The notes under the pieces are model-generated. The model was not told the origin of the DNA. It did no database searches and saw only the letters and a program-made list of their open reading frames with translations. A stretch of 64,000 nt of DNA from Akkermansia sp. (GTDB taxonomy: Bacteria; Verrucomicrobiota; Verrucomicrobiia; Verrucomicrobiales; Akkermansiaceae): NCBI GenBank assembly GCA_017435505.1, contig JAFSEZ010000045.1, positions 1 through 64,000 of the forward strand, read 5' to 3'. Shown in pieces: positions 44,177-52,985 of the stretch (the stretch's first letter is position 1; each line of letters starts with the position of its first letter). The translations under genes and the position numbers were made by a program.

Positions 44177-45274
44177 TTATCGGTTTAAATTGCGGAACAC
44201 CAAACGGCAGCGCACACGCTCGCCTATCTCCGTTTCCTCCACGGCTTCTTCAATACTGCGGCACACGTTGCGAATCTGTTGCATGTGCACAGCATGCGCC
44301 ATCCCCCCGAACACGGATTCCATGCCGGGCGGCAGCAAAACTTCCAAACTCAGTTCGCCGGTCTTTTCCGAATAGCGGAAATACATATCCACCGCCCCAC
44401 AATCCAGCGGAATCAAGCGGAAAAGAGAAAGCGAGACACGCCGTGTTTCTGACACCGCTTTACGCGAGAGAAAATACTTGCTGCAATAGTTCTGCCACGC
44501 AGCTTTCAGCTCATAGCGATCGTAGTCTGCGCTGTGGAAGCAGTAATGAAAATCGCGGATACGATTAACGAATATGCGAGTCAGCTCGCGACGGGGATTG
44601 TCAAAAATCTGTTCGGGTGTTCCCTCTTCATAAATCACACCTTGGTCCATATATACCACGCGGGTGCTCACATCGCGGGCAAAAGACATTTCGTGCGTGA
44701 CGATGGCCATTGTCATCCCCTGACGCGCCAACGCACGAATCACGGAGAGAACCTCGCTCACCATCGTGGGATCCAGCGCCGAAGTGGGTTCATCGAAAAG
44801 AATAATTTCCGGGTCCATGGAAAGGCAGCGGGCTATGGCCGCACGCTGTTTTTGCCCACCGGAAAGCTCTGCCGGCATGGCTTGAGCCTTTTCTGCCATA
44901 CCTACCATCTTGAGAAGCTCCATGCCCTTAGCCTCGGCCTCCGCACGGGTTTTGCCAAGGAGCTTGACAGGGCCTATGCACACATTGTCCAGCACAGAGA
45001 GGTGGTTGAACAAATTGAAAGATTGGAACACCATGCCCATCTTTTGGCGCAGTTTGGAGGCATTCACATGCCCATCGAGCACCTCTTGGCCATCTATCAC
45101 AATGCTGCCGCCCGTGGGTTGCTCCAGCAGGTTGAGGCAGCGCAGGAAAGTACTCTTACCCGTACCGGATGGCCCGATGATGGAGATGACCTCACCGCGT
45201 TTGATGTTCAGATTAACATCCATCAACACATCGAGCTTACCGAAGCTCTTTTGCAAGTGTTTGATTTGTATCAT
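44177..45274 (-). CDS. Polar amino-acid ABC transporter ATPase with C-terminal extension
   Basis: GlnQ/HisP-type ATPase that energises uptake of polar amino acids. Walker A is GPSGTGKST, followed by the Q-loop MVFQSFNLF, signature [14 protein letters not shown], Walker [14 protein letters not shown], and the H-loop VTHEMSFA. The normal ATPase ends near residue 240 ([18 protein letters not shown]). About 120 further residues follow (from [10 protein letters not shown] to VFRNLNR) that ordinary GlnQ proteins of about 245 residues lack. The extension has an alpha/beta look and no recognised motif. It lies 32 bases after the fused permease gene, its certain partner. Confidence 0.92.
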   Translation of the reverse strand: MIQIKHLQKSFGKLDVLMDVNLNIKRGEVISIIGPSGTGKSTFLRCLNLLEQPTGGSIVIDGQEVLDGHVNASKLRQKMGMVFQSFNLFNHLSVLDNVCIGPVKLLGKTRAEAEAKGMELLKMVGMAEKAQAMPAELSGGQKQRAAIARCLSMDPEIILFDEPTSALDPTMVSEVLSVIRALARQGMTMAIVTHEMSFARDVSTRVVYMDQGVIYEEGTPEQIFDNPRRELTRIFVNRIRDFHYCFHSADYDRYELKAAWQNYCSKYFLSRKAVSETRRVSLSLFRLIPLDCGAVDMYFRYSEKTGELSLEVLLPPGMESVFGGMAHAVHMQQIRNVCRSIEEAVEETEIGERVRCRLVFRNLNR

Positions 45275-45306
45275 GTTCGGTTAAAAGGGGTGGGATGTTC
45301 AAATAA

Positions 45307-46836
45307 TCAGCATACTTTGCGGCCAATGCGGTCCAGCACCACGGTAAAGAGCCAAGCAATCAGGAAATACATGGCCGCTACCATGATGAGCGGGAAGAAG
45401 GGGTCGAAGGTGCGCCCGCGGATGATATAGGAAGCGCGTGTCAAGTCCGCCACCGCCACATAGCCCACGATTGAGGTATTTTTGATGAGAGAAATCAGCT
45501 CACCTTTGTACACGGGCAACACACGGTGCACAGCCTGGGGCAACACAATGTAGCAGAATGTGCGCACGGGAGAGAACCCCAAGGCAATACCGGCTTCTGT
45601 CTGCCCCTTATCAATACTGCTGATGGAGGTGCGGAACATCTCGCTCACATACGCCGCAAAGTTCATGGCAAAGGTGATGATGGCCACGGGCGTATTTTCA
45701 AACTTGGTGAAAGCCACGTAGCACATAATCATAAGCAACACAAGCACCGGGGTACCGCGCATGATATCAATGTACACACGGGCAATCGCACGGCATGTCT
45801 TGAAACGGCACATGCGCAAATAGCAAATGAAAGCCCCCAGCACGGTGCCTAACACTGCGGAGCAGAAGGAAATGTAGACGGTGACTTTCAGGCCTTCCCA
45901 CAGAAGCATGTAGCGGCGTTCCTCGATGATGTTGCGGTAGAAGCTGCGCTTTATAGACCCCCAGATTCCCAAATTGCGGGAATCATCTTCGGAAGTCACG
46001 ATGGAGGGATGCGCATTTTTGGTAAGTACCGCCACGCGGGAATGGCTATCGTAGTACGGTTCAGAGAAAAGCACACTTTCAGCGCGTTCATCCGTAATAA
46101 GAATGCCGGAGGCGGCCATATCAGCCTTGCCTGTTGTGGTAGAGGCAATCAGGGAGTCATACTCCATCTCCACAATCTCCACGGGGCGATTGATATACAC
46201 GGAAAAACGATGAATCAGCTCTGCATCAAACCCCGCAATTTTTTCATTTTTGATAAAGACAATGGGCTCTGTGCAGGGTTCCATAGCCACGCGAATGGGG
46301 GTACCCTGCGTGGGAAGTTGCAGTTCCGGCATTTCCGCCGTGTCAAAATGCTTAATCCAGCGGTCCATGATTTGTTGGAGCTCGCCCGTGGATTTGAGGT
46401 GGCGGATGAAGGCGTTGAACTGCTCGCAAAGCTCGGCATTGTGCTTACCGAACACCACCCCCATCTGGCAAGGCGGCACGGGGCTATCCGGCAGAATGGT
46501 CACGCCCTCGGTCTTGCGCACCAAGGCATAGCAAATCACATCGTCCATGATAGCGCCATCGCACTTTTCCTGTTGCAGGGAAAGCATCATGTCCGCCTCC
46601 GTGTCAAAGCGGTCGAGCTTGATGTCGGGATAATGCTCCTCAACAAAAATATCCTGCACGGTGGATGAAGGAACCGCCAGGATACGACCACGCAAATCCT
46701 CAAAACAAGCAATGCCCTTGGAGGGCGGCTGCGCGGATTGAGCGGCATTTCCCGCCTCTCCTGCTGCACCCGCCGGCATTACGACGATGAAGAGAAAAGC
46801 AACCAGAGTTGCTGCAATCTGAAAGCATTTGTTCAT
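45307..46836 (-). CDS. Fused amino-acid substrate-binding / ABC permease with reordered binding lobes
   Basis: Signal peptide (about 1-26), then two pieces of a SBP_bac_3 domain, then a HisM/GlnP-type permease (from about 305, with EAGIALGFSP EAA loop and PVLVLLMIM). Residues 45-163 look like lobe II and the closing helix (DLRGRILAVPSS, GAIMDDVICYAL, GELQQIMDRWIK). Residues 180-272 look like lobe I (IRVAMEPCTEPIVFI, IAGFDAELIHRF, ILITDERAESVLFSEPYY). In ordinary proteins lobe I comes first. So the domain is permuted, or is the remnant of two tandem copies. It is 509 residues. Its ligand is probably a polar amino acid. Confidence 0.87.
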   Translation of the reverse strand: MNKCFQIAATLVAFLFIVVMPAGAAGEAGNAAQSAQPPSKGIACFEDLRGRILAVPSSTVQDIFVEEHYPDIKLDRFDTEADMMLSLQQEKCDGAIMDDVICYALVRKTEGVTILPDSPVPPCQMGVVFGKHNAELCEQFNAFIRHLKSTGELQQIMDRWIKHFDTAEMPELQLPTQGTPIRVAMEPCTEPIVFIKNEKIAGFDAELIHRFSVYINRPVEIVEMEYDSLIASTTTGKADMAASGILITDERAESVLFSEPYYDSHSRVAVLTKNAHPSIVTSEDDSRNLGIWGSIKRSFYRNIIEERRYMLLWEGLKVTVYISFCSAVLGTVLGAFICYLRMCRFKTCRAIARVYIDIMRGTPVLVLLMIMCYVAFTKFENTPVAIITFAMNFAAYVSEMFRTSISSIDKGQTEAGIALGFSPVRTFCYIVLPQAVHRVLPVYKGELISLIKNTSIVGYVAVADLTRASYIIRGRTFDPFFPLIMVAAMYFLIAWLFTVVLDRIGRKVC

Positions 46837-46872
46837 GTTGTAGCACCCGGGGTTGTACCGCCCCGCGCGCGG

Positions 46873-46900
46873 ATTGTATCACAGCGTCACAAAATAGCAA
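46873..46900 (-). promoter_or_regulatory. Promoter of the amino-acid transporter operon
   Basis: On the minus strand TTGCTA (46895-46900), 16 bases, TACAAT (46873-46878). The leader to the ATG at 46836 is about 30 bases. It is divergent from the A2M promoter. Confidence 0.6.
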
Positions 46901-46944
46901 GATAAATTGTTCATTTAAGGCAACTTTTGAACAAAGTTTTTTGA

Positions 46945-46973
46945 GTGACAATCCAACTATTTTGGTATAGAAT
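46945..46973 (+). promoter_or_regulatory. Promoter of A2M gene (leaderless)
   Basis: GTGACA (46945-46950), 17 bases, TAGAAT (46968-46973). ATG 46980 begins 6 bases after the -10, so the predicted +1 is the start codon. Confidence 0.7.
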
Positions 46974-46979
46974 ATCACT

Positions 46980-49900
46980 ATGAAAGCAGCCCACCTGTTT
47001 CTCCTCTTTCTTCTCTCGGCCACAGCGCTCTGCCATGCGGTCAGCAAGCGCTACACGGACACCGGTCTCATCATCCGATTTGATGAACCGATTGTGCACA
47101 CAAGCGAGCTCTACGAACAAAACCCCGGCAACGTCACCATCACCGGGGATGCAGACCACCAACCTCTGTACCGATGGACGGATCAAGACACGCTCTCCAT
47201 TACTTTCGCCCGCGGCACCTCTGTTCGCACCAATTTCCGGCTTTCGTTCAAACCCGGACAGAACAAATACTTGGGCGGGGGCAACATTTCCCCCGATACC
47301 ATCACTTTTGCCTGTCCCATGAGCCCACTATCTGCCAGACGTCTGGAGGGCACTCCGACCGCCACTTTTTGCATCTTCCCCACTCATCAGCACAGCAAAG
47401 AAAGCATCGATTTTTCTCCGTCCGGCCCCATCACTTATGCGTTTCGCGAAGTGAAGGATGATGGAAGCTACGGTCCCCGCACCATACCGGCCCAAGCCGA
47501 GCCCGCCACCCTGGCACAACTTGAGGCAGAGCGCGGCAAGGCGCTCCAGGCACTTGCTGATGCCAAGGCAGACTGGAAAGCCGTATCGGGCGACACGGTC
47601 GTGCCGGGATTTGTCATCGTACGGGCACCGCAGAATCTGGATAGCTCCACCTCTTGGGAGCTGGTCATGGAACCACAGGAAGACAGCGGCATCAGTATCA
47701 TTGAACCGGGGAGTGATGAGCGCGAGGAGACTTTCCGTTTCCGACCGGAAGCAGAGCTTGGCACGGGGCTTATTCAGTACATCTCTTGGTCCACCGCCAA
47801 AGAAACGGAGGAGGGAAAAAAGCCGGAGATGCGGCTCAAACTCAAATTTTCCGCCCCCGTTCGGCAGGCAGATTTGCCCGCTATCTTCAGTAAGCTGAGC
47901 ATCCGCTGTGGTGAACATGTAGCCGAGCCGGGCGCAGATAGCAAAACCAAAACTCTTACCATTGACGGCAAGACTACTCTCATTTCTCTCGTAGAGGATA
48001 AAGAGGAAAGCAAGACCTACGAGCCACGTATCAACCAAACCGAGGGGCAGAAAAATCGACAAATCAGCTACCGTGCGGAACCCACGGCAGATGCCCTCCT
48101 GCTCTCCGTCAGCGATATGGTACCGGCAGATTTGGAACTCATCGTCCCGCAGAGCACTGCTGCGGCAAATGGGCTGAGCACCGCCTGCGATCACCTGCAC
48201 CGCCTCAGCTTTAACCCAGCCTACCCTCAACTGGGCACAGGTACCCTGCATCTCCCGCTTCATGGTGACCACCACTTCCGGCTCCTCTCCACCAATGCCG
48301 AAAGCGTGGAGTTAAAAGCTTGGCATATTGATGCGGCAAAGGCGCTTGAACTCGTAACCTCCCGCATGAGCAGGCCGAATCTCCCCGACAAATCCATCAT
48401 CGAGCGTCTTCAATATCGCCTTGCAGCCGAAGAAAAGCGCAAAGAGCTTCTCCCTGCGGAATCAGACCACACACTCAAAACGATTCGCATGAGTCTTTCG
48501 TCCGCGCAGCTCAGCCACACCTACGAAGCAACGAAATGGAAGGCTTTCCTCAATCAATTCACCTCGTTTGAGCCGCATCGCATCAATCTCTCTGCGGGAG
48601 ATGCCTCCGCTGTCCTTTATACCCAAGAAAGCATGGTGAATCTGGATACCCTCACCGGGGGCAACACCAAGCCCGGCTTCTATGTCATCTCCAGCACACC
48701 CAAAGTCTCTGCCACAGTACGCAAACAAGCAGAAGCTCTGGGGGTGAACCCCAACATCTTTGAAATACCCTCCTACCTTCTGCTGCAAGTGACAGACCTC
48801 TTCTGCAGCCACTCGCACGGCAAGCTGATTATCACACGCCTGAGCGATGGCTCTCTCGTGCGCGAGGCAGATGTTTATGATAAAAAAGGCAACAAACATG
48901 CCTTGACGGAGGGTGTGCTCAACCCACCGAAAAAAGGTAGCTACACAACAGTAGAACTCGCTGTTGTCGGGGAAGACTATACCACCACAAGTGAGGCGGG
49001 CTATCACCCCACCGGCACCGCAGAACTGCGCCAAGAAATCATCGCAGACCGCCCCCTCTACCGGCCGGGCGACACCGTGAACCTGCGTGGCATCCTGCGC
49101 CGAACCTCGGCAGAGGGCGATAGCTCCATCGCGCAGGAGGAACAAATCATACAGCTCAGAGTGCGCAAGCCCAATGGCGAGCTTCTGTTGCAGCGTGACC
49201 TCACGTTGGATGCCTTTGGCGCATGGGCAGATTCCTTCTCACTCCCCACGGGAGAAGATGATATAACAGGTCATTACACCGTAACCGCAAGCATCCCCGG
49301 AAAGCACAGCGCCACCGAAAGCATCCGCATCGCCTGCGAAGTCTTCCGCCGCGATGCCTTTGAAGCGAAAGCAGCCATGCAGATCGACCAAAAAATTGCT
49401 CCGCGCACTTTCTCTGCTACCGTGCAAGCCACGGATTTGAATGGCACTCCGCTCAGCAATGCCACTCTCGATTTGAACATAAACTGCACGCACAGCATGA
49501 TTTCGCTCAAGCCGGAGGATTCCCCCACAAGCCACATCAAAACAAGTGCCAAAACCGATGCGCAGGGTCAATTCACTTTGCAGGGCTATATCAGCAACGA
49601 CTATTCCCCGCACTCGGCGGGCCGCGCCGGTATCAGCATTGCAGGCAGCGTAGCCAACGATCGACAGGAATACAAAAAGTTGGCTCCCGCTTCGTGCTCC
49701 TTCTACGCCGCAGACTTTATGCCGAATTTGCAAGGCAAGCGCCTGCACTTGTACAAAGCAGGCCCAGGCAAGGAGGAGCACCTCGACCGCGAGCAAAAAC
49801 TCCGAGTCCGCATCATGGGCAGGGTGACGCAAGAAGAGGCCCTGCCCGGTGGCATCATCATCTCCCATACGTCCGAAAAATGTGTATTCGAACAGGAAAT

Positions 49901-52781
49901 CACCATCCCCGCCAACTGCACCGGTGGCTACCTCTTGCCCTTGGATGATATCCGCAACACCCCGGGCTTGCACGATAGACAAGCCGAAATTCACGTGAGC
50001 GGCACGGATACAGCAGGCCGCAAGCTCCAAGCCATCATGATGTGGTATCCTTGGTGGCGCGGTGCGGTGGAGGATGAAAAAGAACCGACACTTGAAGTCT
50101 CCCACGTGCAAGGCAGCCTGCAACTGCAAGTGGAATCCCGCCGTGCCGGGGAAGCCTTGCTTGGTATCCACTCCCGCAAGGGGTGCCGCGTGCAGACCGT
50201 ACAGGTCAACGGGCAAAAAGACACACTCACCATCCCCTTGCGTGAGGGCGAAGACGGTGAGCTGCGCATCCAGTTCATGCAGACAATGCAAGGAAAGAGC
50301 CAACTCTTCACCAACTGGAGCACCACCAACAAAACATGCCATGTACCGCGCCCCGATATGAAGCTTCACGTGCAGCTCACCACCCCGGAACAAACGGTAC
50401 GCCCCGGTAGCGAGCTCACCCTCACCGGTCAAGTCACCCTGCCCTGTGGTGCCCCCTCCGACGCAGTGGTCACCCTCTACGCGGTGGATGCCGGCATGCT
50501 TTCCGTGGCTCCCTATACCCTCCCTCATTTGGAAGAAAGTTTCGGGGATATCCACATCTCCACCATGTGGCTGAACAACATGGAATGGAACGGCGCCAAT
50601 ACCATATACGCTGACAGTCTGACGCTGATGGCTCCCGTGTGGAAAGGAGATATCATCGGCCCCGGTCGCTATATCCCCTTGGTCGGTCATGTGCGCAAAA
50701 CTCGCAACGTCTACATGGCAGGCGGCACGAGAAATCAATTCCGTGCTCGAACCCTGGCAGATGAAGATTGTGAGGAAGCAACAGTGCAATATGCCCCGGC
50801 CCCCGCCCCCGTAGTAGCACCCCAACGTGCCCTTGGTGACGCAAGCGAAGAAGAAAGCGAAGATGCGGGCACCGAACAGCCGCGCCTTCGCACCAATTTT
50901 GCGCCCGTAGCCGTGTGGCAGGCCGCCTTGCGTACGGATGCAGAGGGCAAGTTCAACACCACGGTGCAGCTGCCGGATACCCTCACCACCTGGCGCATCT
51001 TCGCTGTGGCACTTGATAAGAGCGGTAGCCGATTCGGCTCGGCAGAAGCGGAAATGACGGCCAGCCAACCCGTCATGATTACGCCGGGTACTCCCTTCTT
51101 CATGAGCTTGGGCGATTGCTTGCGCCTGCCGCTCACCATCACTAACAACACCGAGAAAGATGCCACCTGGCAGGTCTCGCTGGAGGGGGCAGATGCCCCG
51201 CAGAGCATTGCGCTCAAGGCCGGCACTACCGGCACACTTTTCTTTGATTTCACCGCCACCCAAGAGGGCGATAACACCCTGCGCTGGTCAGCTACCGCCC
51301 CCGCCGGGGGAGATGCTGTAGAGGGACGCTTCCCGGTGCGTTTCCCGGCACCCACCCTCAAGGAGACACACCATCTTGTGCAAGCAAGCGGTCAAGCCAC
51401 GCTGCAACTCAGCTCCCTGCCTGCGCCTGAGTTGGCACAGGCCACCCGCCACCGCGTGGAAATCGAGCTCTCGGCCAATCCCCTGCTCCACCTCGCATCT
51501 GCCATGGATTTTGTACTCTCTTACCCCTACGGGTGTACCGAGCAAACAGCTTCCGGTCTGCTGCCGTGGATTTTCCACAACCGCTTGGCTCCTTTCTCCC
51601 CCACCATGGAAGCCAAAGGCCGCGCAGAGGTGAATAAAATCATCTCCCAAAGCGTGGCAAAACTCTTCAAACGCCAGCAGGCAGATGGCGGGCTCGGCTA
51701 CTGGGACGACTCGAAAGAATCCTGCCTGTGGGCCAGTGCACACGCAGCCTTGGTGTTCACCATCGCAGAAGAACAAGGCTATGCCCTGCCCGCCGAGCCC
51801 ATGAACAAGCTGCGAGCCTACTTGGCCGCCCGCACCGATAAGGAACGGCAAGAGCTCACCCCCTTCGCTCGCTATGCTATTGGGCGCGTCTGCGAAGATG
51901 CCGCGCTTACCACACAAGCCTTGAAAGAAGCGCTCCATACCTCCATTCATCCTCGCTGGATTTGGTGCGCAACCCCCTCGGTGAAAGAGGACATCCGCTT
52001 CATGGAAGCCCTGCGCAGCGCCCCCGCAGACTGCCACGCCGCCTTCCAAAAATGGATGCGCAGCCGCGGACATGATTACCGCCACCATACGACGTGGCAA
52101 AGCTCGTGGATGCTCATCGCCCTGGGAGAATACCTGCGCCTCCAACCCGACCAAGCCGCCCAAGCCACCGTGCAACTGCAGGATGGGCAGCAAATCACCC
52201 TCGGCAACGGCATCACCCGCCTTACCCCGCCCCCCGCTGCCAAACCGGCGGAGCTGCCTACCACCATCACCACCACCGCGGGCACGGCCTACCTCAACGT
52301 GAAATTCCGCGCCCTGCCGGAGCAAACGGAGTACCCCGGCGTCACCGAAAAGGGGCTGCAAATCACCCGCGTATACGAAAAGCAAGATGCCAACGGCAAC
52401 TGGATTCCCACCACGGATTTCTGCGTGGGGGATGTCGTTCGCATCACCCTTACCTGTGCAAAAGTGGCTCCTGAACTTCAATACTTTGTGCTGGAGGACT
52501 ACCTGCCGGCCTGCATGGAGGCCATTAACCCCAACATTCCGGGGCAAGCAGCCGGCTTGTCTTGGCAGCCTTGGAGTGCCTATTTCGACCACAAGGAATA
52601 CTTGGCCGATCGAGTACGCGGCTTCTGCACCCGCTGGACAGGCAGAAATCTTCTCAATATGAGCTATTTTGCCCGCGTCAAGCGCGCCGGCATCTCCACC
52701 GCCCCCCCGGCCCAGGCCCAGCTCATGTATGAACCGCAAACCTATGGTCTCTCGCCCAACGCCAAAATCATCAGCAAGTAA
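46980..52781 (+). CDS. Alpha-2-macroglobulin-like protein with thioester motif
   Basis: Large exported protein of 1933 residues that resembles bacterial A2M (YfhM/MG2 family), thought to trap attacking proteases in the periplasm. A signal peptide is at about 1-20. MG domains follow, including RPLYRPGDTVNLRGILRR (about 690). A low-complexity Pro/Ala and Glu-rich stretch (about 1275-1300) precedes the A2M region FAPVAVWQAALRTDAEGKF and TTWRIFAVALDKSGSRFGSAEA (in part). The thioester site YPYGCTEQTAS holds Cys1519 and Gln1522, so the thioester can form. An alpha-helical toroid and receptor-like C-terminal domain complete it. The usual neighbour pbpC is absent. Confidence 0.9.
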   Translation: MKAAHLFLLFLLSATALCHAVSKRYTDTGLIIRFDEPIVHTSELYEQNPGNVTITGDADHQPLYRWTDQDTLSITFARGTSVRTNFRLSFKPGQNKYLGGGNISPDTITFACPMSPLSARRLEGTPTATFCIFPTHQHSKESIDFSPSGPITYAFREVKDDGSYGPRTIPAQAEPATLAQLEAERGKALQALADAKADWKAVSGDTVVPGFVIVRAPQNLDSSTSWELVMEPQEDSGISIIEPGSDEREETFRFRPEAELGTGLIQYISWSTAKETEEGKKPEMRLKLKFSAPVRQADLPAIFSKLSIRCGEHVAEPGADSKTKTLTIDGKTTLISLVEDKEESKTYEPRINQTEGQKNRQISYRAEPTADALLLSVSDMVPADLELIVPQSTAAANGLSTACDHLHRLSFNPAYPQLGTGTLHLPLHGDHHFRLLSTNAESVELKAWHIDAAKALELVTSRMSRPNLPDKSIIERLQYRLAAEEKRKELLPAESDHTLKTIRMSLSSAQLSHTYEATKWKAFLNQFTSFEPHRINLSAGDASAVLYTQESMVNLDTLTGGNTKPGFYVISSTPKVSATVRKQAEALGVNPNIFEIPSYLLLQVTDLFCSHSHGKLIITRLSDGSLVREADVYDKKGNKHALTEGVLNPPKKGSYTTVELAVVGEDYTTTSEAGYHPTGTAELRQEIIADRPLYRPGDTVNLRGILRRTSAEGDSSIAQEEQIIQLRVRKPNGELLLQRDLTLDAFGAWADSFSLPTGEDDITGHYTVTASIPGKHSATESIRIACEVFRRDAFEAKAAMQIDQKIAPRTFSATVQATDLNGTPLSNATLDLNINCTHSMISLKPEDSPTSHIKTSAKTDAQGQFTLQGYISNDYSPHSAGRAGISIAGSVANDRQEYKKLAPASCSFYAADFMPNLQGKRLHLYKAGPGKEEHLDREQKLRVRIMGRVTQEEALPGGIIISHTSEKCVFEQEITIPANCTGGYLLPLDDIRNTPGLHDRQAEIHVSGTDTAGRKLQAIMMWYPWWRGAVEDEKEPTLEVSHVQGSLQLQVESRRAGEALLGIHSRKGCRVQTVQVNGQKDTLTIPLREGEDGELRIQFMQTMQGKSQLFTNWSTTNKTCHVPRPDMKLHVQLTTPEQTVRPGSELTLTGQVTLPCGAPSDAVVTLYAVDAGMLSVAPYTLPHLEESFGDIHISTMWLNNMEWNGANTIYADSLTLMAPVWKGDIIGPGRYIPLVGHVRKTRNVYMAGGTRNQFRARTLADEDCEEATVQYAPAPAPVVAPQRALGDASEEESEDAGTEQPRLRTNFAPVAVWQAALRTDAEGKFNTTVQLPDTLTTWRIFAVALDKSGSRFGSAEAEMTASQPVMITPGTPFFMSLGDCLRLPLTITNNTEKDATWQVSLEGADAPQSIALKAGTTGTLFFDFTATQEGDNTLRWSATAPAGGDAVEGRFPVRFPAPTLKETHHLVQASGQATLQLSSLPAPELAQATRHRVEIELSANPLLHLASAMDFVLSYPYGCTEQTASGLLPWIFHNRLAPFSPTMEAKGRAEVNKIISQSVAKLFKRQQADGGLGYWDDSKESCLWASAHAALVFTIAEEQGYALPAEPMNKLRAYLAARTDKERQELTPFARYAIGRVCEDAALTTQALKEALHTSIHPRWIWCATPSVKEDIRFMEALRSAPADCHAAFQKWMRSRGHDYRHHTTWQSSWMLIALGEYLRLQPDQAAQATVQLQDGQQITLGNGITRLTPPPAAKPAELPTTITTTAGTAYLNVKFRALPEQTEYPGVTEKGLQITRVYEKQDANGNWIPTTDFCVGDVVRITLTCAKVAPELQYFVLEDYLPACMEAINPNIPGQAAGLSWQPWSAYFDHKEYLADRVRGFCTRWTGRNLLNMSYFARVKRAGISTAPPAQAQLMYEPQTYGLSPNAKIISK

Positions 52782-52811
52782 GATTCACTCAAGGGTGATT
52801 CGTCAATCATC

Positions 52812-52846
52812 AAACGAGCGTAGCGATTTGTCGCTACGCTCGTTTT
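52812..52846. terminator. Bidirectional terminator of A2M and ABC exporter genes
   Basis: Perfect 15-bp stem AAACGAGCGTAGCGA (52812-52826) / TCGCTACGCTCGTTT (52831-52845) with loop TTTG and a short T run on either strand. The bases 52847-52985 to the next gene show no feature I can name. Confidence 0.88.
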
Positions 52847-52985
52847 GCAGGATAGAGGGATAGAAAGAATATCAAAGGGTGGAGGATGAACCTGTGTGGG
52901 CGCAGACGAAGCCCCAGGCCCGCAACGAAACAAGGGTGAGCTCGCCATACAACATCGCTTTTCGGATAGCAACGTCAGAAATACG

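Noticed and set aside
49239..51263. A 674-residue antisense open frame over the A2M gene
   Set aside because: It lies wholly inside the A2M frame, which has signal peptide, MG domains and thioester site. The antisense product is low complexity.
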